Source: a virus
IMG/VR virus record: IMGVR_UViG_3300046804_002805
Coordinates: 1 to 23,467 of that record
DNA length: 23,467 nucleotides
Reading direction: 5' to 3' (one strand)
Part shown: piece after piece, positions 20,475-23,467 of the stretch
Position numbering within the stretch: position 1 is the stretch's first letter
Layout of the letters: the number at the start of each line of letters is the position of its first letter
Notes under the pieces: model-generated
Told to the model about the DNA's origin: nothing
The model's database searches: none
What the model saw: only the letters and a program-made list of their open reading frames with translations
Position numbers and translations under genes: made by a program

Positions 20475-21185
20475 ATGATTACTCAACGATACGACTATAA
20501 AACTCTTACTAGACGATTTGAGGACGGCAAGCGACACTATTGCTTGCCTGACGGCAAGGCTGTCCCCAGTGTCACTACTATTCTCGCTGCTACTACACCA
20601 GCAGAAAAAAAGCAAGTCCTGGCTGACTGGAAAGCGCGAGTAGGTGAGAAACAAGCACAGGCTATTACCACCGAAGCAGCCAGCCGTGGCACTCGTATGC
20701 ACACCTATCTAGAACGTTATATACGTGATGACGATCTCGGAGAATTACCTACTAATCCCTTTGCCCAGCCCAGCTGGTTTATGGCTGCCGAAGTAATTCT
20801 TCAAGGACTAGGTAATGTTACTGAATACTGGGGTAGCGAAGTGCCAGTGTATTACAGTGGACTCTATGCCGGCACCACAGACTGTATTGGACTGTGGAAA
20901 GGTAAGCCTGCTATTATGGACTTTAAACAAACTAATAAACCCAAGAAGCGAGAATGGATAGATGATTATTTTATTCAGCTAGTCGCCTACGCAGAGGCAC
21001 ACAATAATACTCACGGCACTGATATAAAGTCTGGGGTTATATTGATGTGTGCTCGCCCTGAGCAATTACCTGATGGCAGTTATGCTACTCCACAGTATCA
21101 GGAGTTTGAACTGACCCCGGCTGATTATGCTTACTGGCAAGATCAGTGGCTACGTAGAGTAGAACTTTACTACCTAACTGCCTAA
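20475..21185 (+). CDS. PD-(D/E)XK nuclease, RecB/Cas4-like
   Basis: This 236-aa protein carries the RecB-family nuclease series. RGTRMHTYLE (71-80) has the leading His, GTTDCIGLW (133-141) holds the motif II Asp (D136), IMDFKQTNK (147-155) holds the D-x-K catalytic pair (D149, K151), and FIQLVAYAEAHN (166-177) is the Q-x-x-x-Y motif. There is no four-Cys Fe-S site like that of Cas4/AddB, so it is not a direct client of the iscU/iscA products. It begins immediately after the iscA stop with no gap, so it belongs to the same operon. T4-like cyanophages have similar exonuclease-type proteins. Likely an exonuclease in recombination or host DNA degradation. Confidence 0.85.
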   Translation: MITQRYDYKTLTRRFEDGKRHYCLPDGKAVPSVTTILAATTPAEKKQVLADWKARVGEKQAQAITTEAASRGTRMHTYLERYIRDDDLGELPTNPFAQPSWFMAAEVILQGLGNVTEYWGSEVPVYYSGLYAGTTDCIGLWKGKPAIMDFKQTNKPKKREWIDDYFIQLVAYAEAHNNTHGTDIKSGVILMCARPEQLPDGSYATPQYQEFELTPADYAYWQDQWLRRVELYYLTA

Positions 21186-21188
21186 CTG

Positions 21189-21195
21189 CTAAATA
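21189..21195 (+). promoter_or_regulatory. Late promoter box CTAAATA
   Basis: CTAAATA(C) lies 18 nt before ATG 21214, with TAGGAG (21201-21206) as ribosome binding site, 7 nt from the start. It is the same box as at 15792. Confidence 0.65.
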
Positions 21196-21213
21196 CGAAA
21201 TAGGAGCAGGTAT

Positions 21214-21918
21214 ATGGCAATTGTACAAATTTCTCAAATAAAACATCGTAGAGGCACAGGAAGCCCACCACAACTAGCCAGTGCTGAGCTAGGTTTCAGT
21301 GTAGATACACAAAGATTATATATAGGTAATGGCACCCTTGCAGAAGGTGCTCCAGTAATTGGAGTTACAGAAATTGTCACAGAGGCAAGTTTTGCCACTT
21401 TCATTGCAGAAAGTCTTTCTGGTGTTTATGAAGTTATAAAATTAACTATTCCTCCAAATAAGTACAAAAATCTTCCTTCTAGCAACACTGATCCTGCTAC
21501 TCTAGAAACTATACCTTTCGTTTTATATCCTTTGACTGAAGCTGAGCCCACTACCTACATAAGATATCAATTAAGAACAACAGGTGGTTACAGCAGGTCA
21601 GGAGTGGCTACCATAAGTTATAAAGAAAATGCTAGATCAGGTACAAATGATGCTAATCTAGATGATTATGATAGTAGTATCAATGATGACTACATTTCCG
21701 ATGGTGAACCGTCTCCATCAAGTAGCCTTTTGAACTTTAATGTTGATGTTAGAACGTTTGATGATGGTATAGAATATGCTACTATTAGATTTGAAAATAG
21801 AAGCAGTGAAGATGTTGAATTGTACTATTATATGAATAGTATGTTTTACACGCCAGATAATTTACTTAAAACACCTGGTAATGAATCTGGCACAGGCTAC
21901 GAAGCTCAATCTTTATAA
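21214..21918 (+). CDS. Virion structural protein with fibre-type N-terminal motif
   Basis: This 234-aa protein begins with a common phage fibre/appendage signature: QIKHRRGT followed by PPQLASAELGFSVDTQRLYIGNG (about 18-41). It resembles the R-R-G-x...L-x-x-G-E-L-G-F-x-x-D-T-x-x-L-Y-I-G-N module of tail fibre and neck appendage proteins of many phages. The remainder is polar and beta-rich with an acidic Ser/Asp linker (TNDANLDDYDSSINDDYIS), ending in RTFDDGIEYATIRFENRS. No enzymatic residues. It has a late promoter and strong ribosome binding site. Probably a fibre, appendage or baseplate-associated virion part. Confidence 0.75.
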   Translation: MAIVQISQIKHRRGTGSPPQLASAELGFSVDTQRLYIGNGTLAEGAPVIGVTEIVTEASFATFIAESLSGVYEVIKLTIPPNKYKNLPSSNTDPATLETIPFVLYPLTEAEPTTYIRYQLRTTGGYSRSGVATISYKENARSGTNDANLDDYDSSINDDYISDGEPSPSSSLLNFNVDVRTFDDGIEYATIRFENRSSEDVELYYYMNSMFYTPDNLLKTPGNESGTGYEAQSL

Positions 21919-21940
21919 TTATTAAAAAACTCCTTACTCG

Positions 21941-22393
21941 ATGTGGAATTTGAAGCCCGACGAGAGACTTCGCTTTTGGCAAAGTTTCAGATCTAGAATA
22001 TCAAGTTTAGACAAGGAACAGGCCATCAAGGAAATCTCTCACCTTTGGAGTTATTGTCCTTTTGTTAAGTACTACCTTACCACAGATAATGTCAAAAATT
22101 GGCCTGATCCCTGGGAATTAATTTATGATAATGAGTACTGTAATCTTGCAATAGCTCTAGGAATAGTGTATACTTATTACCTAAGCGACCACGGCCAGAA
22201 CAGTATGATAGATATCAGAATTTTTAAAAATAGATCTAGCGGAGAGCAATTTAACACCGTGTTCATTGATGATGGAAAATATGTGCTTAATTTAGTTCAC
22301 GACACTGTAGTAAATAAAAAACACATCGAATCAGACCTACAGCTTGTCAGAACTATCGACTCTGCCGAGCTAGAGCTTAAACATATAATATAA
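21941..22393 (+). CDS. Conserved T4-like phage protein upstream of nrdA, function unknown
   Basis: This is a 150-aa protein. Blocks: WNLKPDERLRFWQSFR at the start, HLWSYCPFVKYYLTTDN, WPDPWELIYDNEYCNLAIALGIVYTYYLSDH, and YVLNLVHDTVV. From memory, a small protein with the WPDPWxLI and ALGIVYTxYL blocks is conserved in T4-like cyanophages without a known role. The ATG at 21941 has no Shine-Dalgarno sequence. It could be an adaptor or assembly protein; nothing in the sequence settles this. Only 19 nt separate it from nrdA. Confidence 0.75.
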   Translation: MWNLKPDERLRFWQSFRSRISSLDKEQAIKEISHLWSYCPFVKYYLTTDNVKNWPDPWELIYDNEYCNLAIALGIVYTYYLSDHGQNSMIDIRIFKNRSSGEQFNTVFIDDGKYVLNLVHDTVVNKKHIESDLQLVRTIDSAELELKHII

Positions 22394-22412
22394 TAAAAAC
22401 TGGACTCAAATT

Positions 22413-23467
22413 ATGCAAATTCAAGTAACAAAAAGAGATGGAACTAAAGAACCCCTAATGTTAGAAAAATGGCAGACACAGATTGCCAAGGTCTGTAGTG
22501 GCACTGCTGATGTCAGCCAATCAATGATCGAAATTACAGCACAGCCTCATTTTTACGACGGCATCACTACACGTGAGATAGATGAAATTACTCTACGTGC
22601 CATAGTAAATCTTATTGATGTAGAAAATAATCCTGACCTAGGTCACGTAAACTATCAATACGTGGCGGGTAAACAGCGCCTTAGTATGTTGCGCAAGGAT
22701 GTCTATGGCCAATATACTGTGCCCAGGCTATACGAAATTATAAAAAAGAATGTAGCAGTGGGACTTTATACTCCTGAACTTCTTGAGTGGTACACTGAAG
22801 AAGAATGGAACAAGATGGACGAGTTTATCGACCATAACAAAGACGAGCAATACAGTTATGCTGCCATTGAACAGCTAATAGAAAAATATCTGGTGCGTAA
22901 TCGCAGCACCAAGGAAATTTACGAAACGCCACAGGTTAGATATATGGTGGCAGCCGCCACGGTCTTTCATAAAGAAGAACCGCAGACTGCTCGTATGCGT
23001 TACATTAAGGAATATTATAATGCTGCTAGTGATGGTCTTTTTACTCTTGCTACTCCTGTCCTTGCTGGTCTTGGCACTCCGACTAAACAATTTTCTAGTT
23101 GCGTTCTTATTAGGTCTGATGATGATTTGGACAGTATATTCGCTAGCGGCGAGATGATGGCCAAGTATGCCAGCAAACGTGCAGGCATCGGCTTGGAGAT
23201 AGGACGTCTACGTCCACTAGGTAGTCCCATACGTGGTGGCGAAATTATGCATACAGGAATGATTCCATTCCTTAAAAAGTGGTTCGGTGATCTACGTAGT
23301 TGCTCACAGGGAGGTATTCGTAATGCTAGTGCTACTGTTTTCTATCCTATTTGGCATCATCAGTTTGATGATCTTATTGTGCTTAAAAATAATCAGGGTA
23401 CAGATGAGACAAGGGTCCGTCATATGGACTATGGAGTGGTTCTCAGTGCGTTCTTCTGGCGCAGATT
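22413..23467 (+). CDS. nrdA: Ribonucleoside-diphosphate reductase, large subunit (class I), 5' part
   Basis: The gene runs off the window; about 351 codons are visible. The N-terminus (IQVTKRDGTKEPLMLEKW) is an ATP-cone, the allosteric dATP/ATP domain. The catalytic barrel follows (FTLATPVLAGLGTPTKQFSSC), with the first redox cysteine at C230 in QFSSCVLI, then MMAKYASKRAGIGLEIGRLR. Class I NrdA makes dNDPs from NDPs with NrdB, expected downstream. ATG 22413 has no strong ribosome binding site. Its radical needs NrdB's di-iron centre rather than an Fe-S cluster, so iscU/iscA upstream do not serve it directly. T4-like phages commonly carry nrdA. Confidence 0.95.
   Translation, partial: MQIQVTKRDGTKEPLMLEKWQTQIAKVCSGTADVSQSMIEITAQPHFYDGITTREIDEITLRAIVNLIDVENNPDLGHVNYQYVAGKQRLSMLRKDVYGQYTVPRLYEIIKKNVAVGLYTPELLEWYTEEEWNKMDEFIDHNKDEQYSYAAIEQLIEKYLVRNRSTKEIYETPQVRYMVAAATVFHKEEPQTARMRYIKEYYNAASDGLFTLATPVLAGLGTPTKQFSSCVLIRSDDDLDSIFASGEMMAKYASKRAGIGLEIGRLRPLGSPIRGGEIMHTGMIPFLKKWFGDLRSCSQGGIRNASATVFYPIWHHQFDDLIVLKNNQGTDETRVRHMDYGVVLSAFFWRR

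Noticed and set aside
22384-22394. Tandem TATAAT boxes before nrdA as a sigma70 promoter
   Set aside because: They coincide with the ATA/TAA end of the preceding gene, and no -35 hexamer sits 16-18 nt upstream.
1-23467. CRISPR array, insertion sequence, integrase or attachment site
   Set aside because: No regularly spaced repeats, transposase or recombinase motifs, or terminal inverted repeats were seen on either strand.

Overview
The window is a piece of a T4-like myovirus (Caudoviricetes). The evidence is a set of T4-type replication and recombination genes (UvsW-type helicase, gp61-type primase, gp41-type DnaB-family helicase, a probable gp62 clamp-loader small subunit, class I NrdA), TATAAATA/CTAAATA late-type promoter motifs, virion genes, and dense packing with 1-4 nt ATGA/TAATG overlaps. 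Many of the small unknown proteins resemble, from memory, conserved proteins of marine and freshwater T4-like phages (cyanophage and pelagiphage types). The host is not proven. The phage IscU carries the LPPVK motif and is very close to beta/gammaproteobacterial IscU, and three upstream regions carry sigma70-like promoters, so a proteobacterial host is the better inference. No photosynthesis gene, integrase, tRNA, IS element or CRISPR array is visible.

Layout. (1) 1-1622: a sigma70-like promoter drives a AAA+ ATPase and two small proteins, followed by a structured non-coding stretch and a strong intrinsic terminator. (2) 1621-7632: a second sigma70-like promoter, whose -35 box touches the terminator T-tract, drives a protein with a HARP-like segment, UvsW, a run of small unknown proteins, a probable gp62, a C2H2 zinc-finger protein and a 192-aa miniature DnaE-like protein. 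(3) 7615-8007: one gene on the minus strand. (4) 8053-10361: a late promoter and three virion/tail-fibre genes. (5) 10384-12902: a sigma70-like promoter, primase and replicative helicase. (6) 12905-17938: late genes. These include a ligase-like nucleotidyltransferase, a probably abundant virion protein with its own promoter and terminator, a tail-anchored coiled-coil protein, and several proteins whose N-termini resemble T4 capsid-targeting sequences. (7) 17940-21185: a coupled operon of iscU, a B12-binding-type radical SAM protein, iscA and a RecB-like nuclease. (8) 21189-23467: a late promoter, a fibre-type structural protein, a conserved unknown and the 5' part of nrdA.

How the genes work together. 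Replication and recombination genes are grouped under host-type promoters. Virion genes follow late-type TAAATA boxes. The most striking unit is iscU - radical SAM - iscA. It combines an Fe-S scaffold, a likely [4Fe-4S] client and an A-type Fe-S carrier, with end-to-end coupling between genes. It lacks IscS, HscA/HscB and ferredoxin, so it would have to plug into the host ISC machinery. Other points of interest are a pocket-size DnaE-like protein that keeps the three catalytic aspartates, a KxDG nucleotidyltransferase that may be packaged in the head, and promoters placed so close to start codons that leaderless mRNAs are predicted.

All functional calls come from reading motifs. No similarity search was run.
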